Program-made: the position numbers and the translations under genes
The notes under the pieces: model-generated
Told to the model about the DNA's origin: nothing
What the model saw: only the letters and a program-made list of their open reading frames with translations
Database searches by the model: none
Shown: positions 33,791 through 45,900 of the stretch, piece by piece
Layout: every line of letters begins with the position of its first letter
How positions within the stretch are numbered: the first letter of the stretch is position 1
Source of the DNA: Brachypodium distachyon
Lineage: Eukaryota; Streptophyta; Magnoliopsida; Poales; Poaceae
NCBI RefSeq assembly: GCF_000005505.3
Contig: NC_016133.3
Location: 21,478,555-21,542,554 of the forward strand
Direction: 5' to 3'
Length of the DNA stretch: 64,000 nucleotides

Positions 33791-33948
33791 ACGAGTCAGT
33801 TAATGAGCACAACGATGCAAAGAAGGGGTGCGATAAGAAGGGTCAAAGCTTGAAGCGGGTAGGGTTAACCAGGGTTTTGAGCTGGCCTGACTGCTCAATT
33901 CCAACTCCCTGCCCCCACGCCGCTGCGCCACCGTTCTCCGTGGCTGCC

Positions 33949-36900
33949 ATGACGAGCCTTGCTGCCGCGAGCCCCCACCCGGGCGCCGCCTTCGCCGCCC
34001 GCCGCCGCCACCGCGTTCACCCCACCAGGTCGGTCCTCTACCACTCTCTTGCATCTCTCCCCTCGCCCTGGCATCTCCACCGGGCGTCTTGCCAGTTTCC
34101 TGGCAAATCTCGGGCCACGTGAATCCCAATTTCATCTCTTCTGTGTTGAAGTTGCTTGGTTCATCTATTTTGAACGCGCCAGCTTCAACTTATCATTTCT
34201 GCCCCCTTGAGTGGTTCGATTTTATCATTCTTATGCATTCCTCCCCTGTATTGATGCCATGCTTGTTGGTGATTATGCAGGGAAGCGATTTCCCAGTGTT
34301 GGCGACGCGAGAGAAGCCAGGGACGTTCGTTTCGGAGCTCTCTAAGGTTGGTGTCCTGCGTGGTGGACGATTTCTGTACGCGAACGGAATCCCACTTGGC
34401 CGAAACTGTTGCGATTTTTTTTTTGACCGGAGCGATTTATATTTATTTAGACTGTAACACAACCAGGACCGTTTAACGATTAATTGGCTATTTTGTTTAG
34501 TTTCTGATTCTACCACTGCTCTATGTGGTGAATTATACTGAAATGTAAGTTTGGTGCTTGATGTTTGATCCATTAGAAAATGCTGAAGAGTTCTTCACTA
34601 ACAAACATATCGATAATATTATCTGAGATGTTTGTCTTTGCCCATACTATCAACACTGTCATCAACATATTATTTTGCTCTACATATTTTATAGTAAATT
34701 TATTCCTTATATCCGTTGTTGCTTTAGTCAGGATCAGCAATCTTCCAGGACAGCTACGTGGAGATGTTCCAAAGAATTTGCTCACACCAACTGCTGGTAG
34801 TATCATCTCTTGTTTTACTTGTCCATTGTTCTGACTTCCCCACCCCTAAGAATTGTAAATGTTACTCCCTCCGTTCCTAATTAATTGGCGCCGGCTGTTT
34901 TGCAAAGAAACCCCTGTAAATTTCCGAAATAAACCTGCAGTCCACATCTTCAATTAAATGTGGACTGCGCGTTGATTTCGAGAAACAACAGGTTTTTTCC
35001 GCAAAAGTTCCGATAGAACATGGACTGCAGTTTTATTTCGGAAATTTACGAGGATTCCTTTGCAAAAAAGCCAACGCCAATTAATTAGGAACGGAGGGAG
35101 TGGCAGTTAGAAATGCCATTCGCTGAACAATTATTGTAGCTTCTGGTTTATCAGTTAACTTTATTTTTATTTTTGAATTGTTTCTTTTTCCATGCTCCAG
35201 TGCATTCAGTATTCCTCTTTATTCTCTTATATATTGTGGTTTATCATTTTGCATCATGCTTTCAGCCCACATTTTCTAGTCGCTATTGGATTGGAAGTGT
35301 TCTGTATTATAAAGTACTCTTGCAAGTTTTTTCTTCTTCTTCTTATATACACTATCAAATACATTGATTTTTATTACTCCTCATGTTTCAGTTTTGTATA
35401 CCAGTTAACAGTTATGAATCTTACTAGTCCATAGCCATTCATTTAGCATATTCATTTAATCTGAATTGCATATGCATCTAAGATATGTATTTGTTCCCAG
35501 CCGTTTCAGTTGAACAAGTTGAAGCCAGCACTTATCTTCCAAAAGGTGACATGTGGTCTGTGCACAAATTTGGCGGAACCTGCATGGGGACACCCCAGAG
35601 AATTCAGAATGTTGCTGACATAGTCCTTCGCGATCCTTCTGAGAGGAAGCTTGTAGTTGTATCCGCAATGTCTAAAGTCACTGACATGATGTACAACCTT
35701 GTCAATAAGGCTCAAGCGAGGGATGATTCTTACATCGTTGCACTAGATGAAGTTTTTGAGAAGCATATGGTAGCAGCAAAGGACCTGCTTGAAGGAGAAG
35801 ACCTTGCAAGATTTTTGTCTCAAATGCATGCGGACATCAGTAACCTAAAAGCGATGCTTCGTGCCATATATATAGGTTAGCTACTGATATATGCCCTTCA
35901 AGTTCTTACTTATGTAAGTATGTGCTGCTTTTCAATAAAAGGTGTTTCCACCTTTTTGCTGATATTGTTATGCTAAATGCAGAATAGCTGTTCTGTTTAC
36001 TTTGCGTGCTGTTAAGGGTGAAGCTTGATGATAGAAATATCTTCTTAGCTGAGATATGTTGCATTTCTTTATTGCAGCTGGGCATGTAACGGAATCTTTC
36101 TCTGATTTTGTGGTTGGGCATGGAGAATTATGGTCAGCTCAAATGTTGTCATTTGCAATAAAGCAGGTAAATGCAGCATGTTGAAAAAAAATGAGCAACA
36201 TATCTTTCGCACAAAAAACTTATTTTTTGTGAGAAACAAAATAGTAGGCTGTAATGCGTATATGACCTCCTAAAACCAGTAGATCTCCTTGTAACTATTG
36301 CTAATTGGCCCTTCATTTCTGCTTATGATTAGCAAAGGCACAGCTGAATTTAGTCCTATGCGCACATTTCCTTTTGGCATAATACTCATAAACTTTCCGA
36401 GTATAATGTATCATGAAAAATATAGATTATATGTTGTATAGGTGCCGTTTTGCATGAATAGACTAATATAATGTCCTGTTTTAAAGCTAGAATAATACTC
36501 CCTCCGTTCCTAAATTCTTGTCATGATTTTAGTTCAAATTTGAACTAAAACCACGACAAGAATTTAGGGACGGAGGGAGTAGATATCATGATATTTGCAT
36601 TCAGTTTTAGGCACCCTCTCTATGAGGGCACATCTTTTATCTTCAGAAGGAACAGCTCACAAAGACCCTAACAAATATGAAGTATTATCTGAAAGTTTTC
36701 TTCTTTAATGTGTTTAATAACTGTTTCTAGTTCGCTTAGTTCATTCAAGTTTTGCTTAGTTCATTCAAATCAACTGTTACTAAGCTTATTTATGGAACAC
36801 TGGATTCTAGCAAAGTAACAAAGCATACTGAACAATTACTCCACAACTATTGTTCCCCTTACCCCAAATATACATATTCCATCAACATAGTAGTGCCTAG

Positions 36901-39900
36901 TCTTTATATATAAAATAATGTTTTACTTCTACAGTATATTAGACGTACTTGTAAGATTTTACCTTTGTTCTTTTCTGTTGAATCTTCAAATCTTACCTGA
37001 CATGACCTTCATAACATCGACTTCTGCCCTCAAAATACAGTCTGGTACGCCTTGCAGTTGGATGGATACTAGAGAAGTTTTAGTTGTAAATCCTACAGGT
37101 TCCAACCAGGTAGATCCTGACTATTTGGAATCTGAGAAACGACTTGACAAATGGTTTGCTCGAAAACCAGCTGAGACAATAATTGCAACTGGATTTATTG
37201 CGAGCACACATGAAAACATCCCTACAACCTTGAAAAGAGATGGAAGTGATTTCTCTGCAGCCATAATCGGGTCCCTTGTTAAGGCTCGTCAAGTCACCAT
37301 ATGGACTGATGTTGATGGGGTATTCAGTGCAGATCCCAGAAAAGGTGATCCTATCTCAGCTTATTTCCTTCACATTTAATGTGAACAGTACTTACCAGCT
37401 TTTTACGTGCTATGCATAGAACAACATGGATAATATGTATGCATGCGATTTTCAATTTCATTATCTATGTGTGAACACCCATCACGCCATCAAGGATTGA
37501 CCATATGTGTCAATACCCGTCCAATGTAGACGAAATAGACTCAGTCACTATAAGTCTGCATATTCAGCTTGGTTTTTAAGGCATCGCCTAAGTGTCGCTG
37601 AGTGCTTGCTTCAGCATGAAAAGCCATAGGATGGTACGGCTTCGCCCTTTCCTTAGACATCTAGAGTATGTCAGATGCAATGAATTGTATGCCATCGCCT
37701 GGTTATTGCTGCATCGTTGTTGTGGCTGCTTGTGGTGCTCAGAAATGGTGATCATGTCGCCTCCCTGCTCTTGGGCGAGCATCCTGTCATGTGCTTGCTC
37801 CCGTCCTTCGCTTACCGATCTACTCTTCTGCTCTGATGAGGATGGGAGTAGTTCTGGCTCTTGTGGTGAGGGAGAAGGGAAGGGAGGTTTTGTGATGGTT
37901 CTGTGCTGCTGGCGTGAGGAAGGAGAGTATTAGGTGTGTGGTGGCAGTGGTGAGGGAGATGGGATGGGCAGTGGAATTAGGCCACAGGACAGGAGGAGTA
38001 TATGGGCTACTGGACGGGCTTTTGGGCCATGGGGAACTATATGAATAGTGGTCCCTCTCAATATTTTCCATCATCTCTTGTCATGTATGGGCTAAACTGC
38101 CAACTGCCCTTTTCCTGGAATGTCTAAGGATCCAGTGTGCCGCCAAGACACTCCTTGACCGGCCATTGACCCGGACGTGAACATAACAGCAACAGGAAGG
38201 AGAGGAAGCCCTGCCACCACCTCCACCGGTGGCCGGATGCTGCTGGCGACAGCGGCGATGGTTGGCGAGGCAGGAGAGCGGGCCTAGGGTTTGCTGTACT
38301 ATCAATTAGAGTATTCTAGCTATTGTGATAGGTAGAAAAGTTCGTTCAGAAACTGATTGACATGTAACACGCGACAAGACAAACTTAGTAGGAATTGTGT
38401 TGAATTTATGTTTTTACAAGCTTAAAAGTAAATCTATGGACTCGTCTTCTATGCAGAGTGCACACACCACAAGTTGAGAAAGCTTACTCTCATAATCTTT
38501 TTATAACAGGTTTCCTTTGAGTATATAACTATATACCTAATATCAGCATCTTACTAATGCAGTTAGCGAGGCTGTGATCTTAAGCACATTGTCATATCAG
38601 GAGGCCTGGGAAATGGTAATTTCTCTACTATCTGCGCATATCCCCTTTGATATTATGGCCGCACAATGTGGTTCACCATGCAAGTGACACTCTGTCCATC
38701 ACAGCAGTTGTCTGGTGCAAGCTGTGTTTCCTCAATTAACAACACTTCATGAGCTTACTGTGTACTCTTGCTAGCATTAGTTAGAGCCATTTGTGTCGTA
38801 CACTATTCTGTACTATAAACTTTTGTATCCTTTCTTGCTTCAGTATCTTGTGCATGACCTAATTTTTTTTTCCTTTTTGCATGTGACCGTGTTTGCAGTC
38901 ATATTTTGGGGCAAATGTTCTGCATCCACGTACCATCATACCCGTGATGAAATACAATATTCCCATTGTTATAAGGAACATCTTCAACATTTCTGCCCCT
39001 GGAACCATGATCTGCCAGCAGCCCACGAATGAAGATGGAGATTTGGAGGCTTGTGTCAAAGCATTTGCAACTATAGATAAATTAGCTCTTGTTAATGTTG
39101 AAGGGTGAGTCTTGAGTAGGTCAGCACATCTTCTTATCCGCCAATATGTGGACCATATATATTATTTGAATGCCATCATACATGGCAGAGTGATGTTATT
39201 TACTAAGTTCCATAGAACAGTTTTTTGTGCCTTCTCCTGTCGAAGTTAATTGAACCTTCTAATCCTAGCTCAACACGAATTTGATTTAACACTGGTTTAA
39301 ACACGTTGCAAGGTTTGACATAGGATAAATGAAGAATAACTAAGCACATGCCAGATGCTCTGACGCTTGTTATTTGGACTAGCAACTTCTATTTCCTTGA
39401 CCATGCACTAATCTTTCTTGTAGAACTGGAATGGCTGGTGTTCCTGGTACGGCAAATGCCATATTTGGTGCCGTGAAGGATGTTGGAGCTAATGTTATCA
39501 TGATATCACAGGTAGATAGTGATTTCTTATCTTTTGTATCTGCATATACTTGATGAAGCTTCTTCCTAACTGCAAAGTATGTGCAGGCTAGCAGTGAACA
39601 CTCTGTATGTTTCGCTGTTCCAGAGAAGGAAGTTTCAGCAGTCTCTGCAGCCTTGCATGTTAGGTTCCGTGAAGCATTATCCGCGGGCAGGCTATCCAAG
39701 GTATATTCATGAAGTTTTGTACTCTTCATATTTGTTATTTTTTCTGTTCAGAAAATGCAGCGCCTCGATGCTTTGATAGAAATGAGAATAGTGTAGGAAG
39801 CAAGCCTAAGACTTAGGCTGACATACTTGTTCACATATTTTTCTTTGCTATACTAGCTTGCATTTCCTAGGTAAGCACTAAGCATTGTGTAATAATCATC

Positions 39901-42900
39901 AAATTATCATCGTCTTGATAGTCGTCTAATTTTCTTGGATCTTTGAAGAATATTTACCCTTAGAAAATTCAACACTTCAATCAATATTGATAAGCTGCAC
40001 TGGTCTAAATCACTTGTTGGTATTTCAAATGTTTAATATGTTAAATCATGGATCATACAACATGTGAAAGCCATATTGATAGCAAGCCTGGGTCGCATGT
40101 AAATAACTGTTGCAGTTTGTTGGCTTACTTTATTAGAGAAATACACACACTGCTTACTGTATCAATGTCAGCCGCACAAAATACTCAGTGTGACCTTGAC
40201 TAAAATGATTGTCTACATTACAACTTCATGCAATTACTCACTTGAAGTAATATGTAGTTCTGTTTACTTAAGTGAGTAGACATAGTTTAGTGTGACTTGA
40301 TAATGTCTCCATGGTGAAAATTCGGTCTTGATTCCATACTTTCTATACAACTTTATTGATATGCTTTGGTATTATTTCTTTTCAGGTTGAAGTCATTCAT
40401 AATTGTAGCATTCTCGCTGCTGTTGGCCTGAGGATGGCAAGTACACCTGGAGTCAGTGCAACCCTTTTTGATGCACTGGCAAAGGTAACTCAACATTCTT
40501 AGTTTCATACATCATCGTGCATGAGGTTTCTCTCTTCCATGAGACCAGGTGTAATTTAACCTTGAATTATTGATCCAGGCAAATATTAATGTAAGGGCGA
40601 TAGCTCAAGGTTGCAGTGAGTACAACATTACTGTTGTATTGAAGCAAGAAGACTGTGTAAGGGCTCTGAGAGCTGCTCACTCGAGGTTCTTCCTCTCCAA
40701 AACCACATTGGCTGTTGGAATTATTGGACCTGGGTTGATTGGCCGGACACTGCTTAACCAACTGAAGGATCAGGTATGTAAGAGTCATATATAGCCTTTC
40801 GTTGTCATGTTGAAAGAAGAATAGTGCAAGCAAAGCTGTGGAGAGAAAATGTCCAGTGGAAACCAGTGAAAACATCGCAACACATTTAGAGTTTTCGAAA
40901 AATTCTCAAAACAATACAGTATGTTGGAGGGATTGAGTTCTATGAACATGTAAAATTTCAAGTTCAAACTCGTTCATTTGGGAGGTACGAAACAACCAAA
41001 TTCAGCAATGAATAGTACAAATGGTAAATGTTACTATTCATGACTAAATTTGTTTTTACGTGCCTCCGAAATGAATATGAATTCGAAGTTGCAGCTTTGC
41101 ATGTTTTTAGAACATCACCTTCCTAACATACTAGTATATTTTTGCGAGATTTTTTTAAAAACTTTTATTTGTTATTTCCACGGAGTTTTCAACATAATGT
41201 GGTTTCCACCGGATACTTTCTCATGGATGATCATTGGTGCCAAGGCCCTAAGGAGACTGCTACAGCATGCCTGACCTCCCAACTGGCTCCAATAGCGGCA
41301 GCAGATAAGCTGTACAGTTTTAGGATTTTCCTTGTCTTTCGCCTCTGCTGTTTCTTCTTCCTTATTGGTTTTGAGCTATAAGACTGGTGTCACTTGAACG
41401 TTCTCCTTCTGTTACGAAATGACGCACACTTTGGTGCGTGTTCGAGAATATATTTGTATGCACAGCATTTTCGGTTGTGAACTGGTCATTCGGAGCAGAA
41501 ACTGGATGCGAACAGGCCTGTCCATGTAATCTTGACAAATTGAACCGCGTGGTAAAAAATGGGTACCGGACGTGATGTAGGATTTATTTTTTTTGAGTAC
41601 GAATCCATAACCTGAACTTGTTGCATCATGCATGCTCCATATTAATTGAGGAGCAATAACCATCTTGCCCGCTATCATATTGGGGCTGTGCTGAACTTGT
41701 TTTATAATCTGCCGTAGGAAAATAACCATGGAAGCAGGAAAAGTTGATCAGTTAAATGGCACAATAGGCAAAAACTGTTTTTGGACAAACAGGATTATCC
41801 TAATCCACGTCAATGCCAGGCTCAGCCTATGCTAGATACGGAAAGGAGCACTTAAAAAATTCTCACTCAACTGGATTGCTTAGTTTATGCTTTAACGAAA
41901 AGCTGTATGTGATGTGATATTTCCTCCGTGATTGCGGCTTCATATTTTTGTTAACACTTTTACTGAATTGTTTTGAAGGCTGCTGTTCTCAAGGAAAATA
42001 TGAACATCGATTTGCGCGTCATGGGGATTACCGGTTCAAGGACAATGTTTTTGAGTGACACGTAAGTTAAAATGAATTTCCATTTAACTTTTTTGTCTGA
42101 TTATCTGGGGCTCTGTTGTAAAACACCCTAGTATCTTACCTAAACAAACCTTTTAACTCAGTAAATATTCAGACCTCCATACTGCAGTCTACCAAAATGG
42201 GTGTCTTGTATGGTTATTTGACACACACCAGCTAGTAGAAGCCCTAGTTGATGCTCAAGTTGTCCCAATCAGCCAAACAAATTACATTAGCAGCCACAAG
42301 AATCACAGCAGCAACTCCTTGAGCACTCCAGTAGAAAATACTCCTCCGTTTTGTCCTGCATGTTGTAACTACCGTATGCATGTCATCAGTTCAATTGAAT
42401 GGCCCTCGATGATAGTTACGGAATTAATAAAAGAAGCATTTGCCAATTTTCTTCCGTGCCTTACAATAGAAGTAAGATAACAACTTGAAATAAGTCCATT
42501 TTACGCCCCTGAATTTACCGAGAGGGTCAAAAAACACCCTGAACTCTAAAACCAGGTAAAATACCCCCCTTAACTATCAAAATCATTCATCCTGACCTCC
42601 TTGGCTGTTTCGCGGATGGAATCAGTGGATTGGACCGCCACGTGAGCGCTTTGACTCCAGCTGGCTGCCACACTGTCACCCATTTCGCTTCCCCCCTCTT
42701 TGTCCAATCCCTCTAGAACTGTACAGCTGCAGGTGGCGGCGCAGCACCATTTGGCCTCGCAGCCTCGATTGGGCATGTCAGCAGCGGTTATTCAACTCTG
42801 GTGGTGGCAGGGAATTGAATGCAGAGCTGAATTGCGCCCTCTGCTCCCAGCTAGGTTAGCCCGCAGGCCACTGCAATGCTCACCGCGAAGCAGGTCATCG

Positions 42901-45900
42901 GAAATCATTCAACTCCCTGTCACGGTCATCAGAAACATAACAGAACAGGGCAAAGAGAAGAGATGGAAAAAACAATGAAGAGCAGGGCAAAGAGGAAGAA
43001 ACAGAAGCTCACGGCAAAGCAGGTCGACTTGTCGTCCTCACAGGGCCAAGACATTATCGATTCATTTCCCACCGGTGAAACCGCTGCGGCTTGGCATCGA
43101 CGGTGTTGATGCGGAGGTGGGAGATGACGAGTCAGCGTTGCTACCGAGGTGCTGCAGTGGCTGGGCGGCGGAGCAGAACATGGAATCACGGCTAGGGTTC
43201 CGGCGGGAAAGAAATTGGGGAAAGAGAAATGGTTGAGGCGTGTGTGGGGCAGTGAGTAAAACACACTCCACATGCCGGCATGGCAGCGTGGAGTCAACAC
43301 GCCCAGGTGGTCCAATCCACTTACTCCATCCACGAAACAAACAGGGGGGCCGGTATGAATGGTTTTGGAAGTTAAGGGGGGTATTGTGCCCTGTTTCAGA
43401 GTTCAGGGTGTTTTTTGAACTTCTCGATAAGTTTAAAATACTTATTTCTAAAAACTTATACGCCTTAGAAAAAAACAGAGGAAGTACAAGCCAAAGCTAA
43501 GATATCCTGTAAACCAATCTAGAGGAAAGAATCACAGGTAAGAACCTCAAGGATTCCACATGTCTTTAAGTAAGTGTGAAAAAAAATCATAACTCACAAG
43601 CTTAATGAGGAATCAAAAACTCGGCTTGAACTCGTACCATGATGAGTTGGCCAGTTAAGGCACTTGAACTCTTTTAATTGACGACGTTAATGAGTTGACT
43701 TAACGATTATACTCCTTAAGCTCGTAAACTGCCTAACTCAGCAGCCAGCACAACTCCACTACACACACCCCAGCCAAAGGCCTACAACAATGCAACACAG
43801 CAGAGGATAAATCCTAAGCATCAATGTATTCCATGGATATAAAACTGTACATATGCTTGATAAGTGCTTCAAGAATCCTTGTATTTATACCCTCTGTTTA
43901 AGCTGTACATACCTTTGGGTTGAGCTCATAACTAGTAGAGCCGAGTTGGGAGTTTAGCATGTTAACAAGCCAAACCGAGTTGAGCTGAGCTGAGTTGGTT
44001 TGTTTGCACTACCTTTAAGAGCACGAGCTCCTCAACTCACATGCAAGGATGGACTATCTTCTGAGAAACAAGAAAAAGCCCTAGCTGATCAGCTCTCAGG
44101 GTTTAAAGGTATTTAGAACTTATGCAAAAAGAACATATTGCAGGTAAATGCCAGTCATAGCCTCATAGGCCTTGCATGTAGATTTTTTTTTACTAAATGA
44201 GACAGGCTGAGCTCTATTTTCGTCTCCAGCACGATCTTCCCATCTGGATACACCTCGTCAAACTGGCACAAGTGAGCTGTCAGTCTGGCCTCCTTCTATC
44301 TCCTGGAAAAACTTTGCTTGTGGAATTACCTGACCAGTGTGCAAACAGTCAGTAGCTGGTTAGACCTCACCCCCTTTGTTCAGCGAAGCCTGCCAAGTTC
44401 CAACACTATATCTGGGACAATTTGATCGGCATACAAATCCTGTCAGACCCGCCTCAGTATGTTTGTAAGACATCAGCCTATGACTGGATGTTTTTCCACT
44501 CATAAAAGTGCCCAGTGCCACCCTTTGCTAGCTCCTTCACTGCCATGATATTAATAGAACAAACAAACACATGCATACCTTGGTCTAGGCAGGGCGGATC
44601 AATATGAAAAACAGCTATGCTTAGTTACCTTTTAAAACAGTTGCCCCTGATAATGCCTTACAGGGCAAGATAATGTTGATGGGAAGTCAACAAGATTGTT
44701 CACTGAATTTTTGGTCAAAAAAAGATTGTTCAATGAAGAGTTTCTGACTTTCTATATAACAAGTGTATTTCTAAGGAGTATCGGTAAGGTACAAACAAGG
44801 CAGATAATCCTGACTTTTTTGTTCATCTTACTAGAAATTGATTGCTTAATCAACGCTGTTTCTTCAATTATGCAACTATATGATCGGTTCCCTTAATGTT
44901 TCTTACAGTTTGTTGTTTCTGTAGAGGAGTTGATTTGACCCAGTGGAAAGAGCTGCTGGAAACTGAGGCAGAACCAGCCAACCTCGACAAGTTTGCTTAC
45001 CATTTATCTGAAAATCACTTCTTCCCTAACAGAGTTTTGGTGGATTGCACAGCAGACACAAGTGTTGCATCCCATTATTATGATTGGTTAAAGAAGGGAA
45101 TCCATGTCATCACTCCAAATAAGAAAGCAAATTCAGGGCCACTTGACAGGGTAACTATTTGCCTGCCTAGGTTTTATTTTTCCAAATGAGTGCTAATAAT
45201 TGGCTATTTAGTATTTACAAACTGAGTTATAGAGCATAAACTGTCTTGAACTAGTTAGAAACACATCTTGTAACCTGAAGAGTAAATTCCTTAGATGCCA
45301 TGGATTAACTCTTGGGCCCCTGGTCCATCGGAACACTTACCATTCTTCCGATGCCATCGTTCTGCATAGCTGCCATTGCTGTTAGCTCTGTATAGTTGGT
45401 AGCGTCCAGCCGTTAAACATGTGAGAAAATTACTTATATGCATCATGAATCTTCAAAGACAAAATCCATTTGTGTTTTAAAAATTCCAGCTAAACTTTAA
45501 CAAAGCTAATGATGGTAATGAACTTGTATCTATTCAAAATTTAACTTCAGTAAGAAATTATAATTGTGAATTTCATCTTCTTATGAATTTTACTTTGTTT
45601 CAGATTTTTATTTTATCACTATTTACTCCCTCCGTCCAACAAAGGATGTCTCAACCTTGACTAAATTTGAATGCATCTATACACTAAGTCATGTCTAAAT
45701 ACATTTAAATTTTGACAAACTTGAGACATCTTTTGTTGGACGGAGGGAGTACTATTTTGTATATTATAAAGTAATTTTACGTTGTTCAGAGGAGTTAACC
45801 ATTTATCCAGTTCTCTGTTTTATATATTCCTAAGTTATTATGATCTCCAAAATTAATTAAATGAAATTATTTATAAATTTTATTCTAGTTTTGAATCTGC

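Noticed and set aside
42570..43340. ORFs inside the Mutator-like element
   Set aside because: Several overlap on both strands; none shows a transposase or recognisable host domain.
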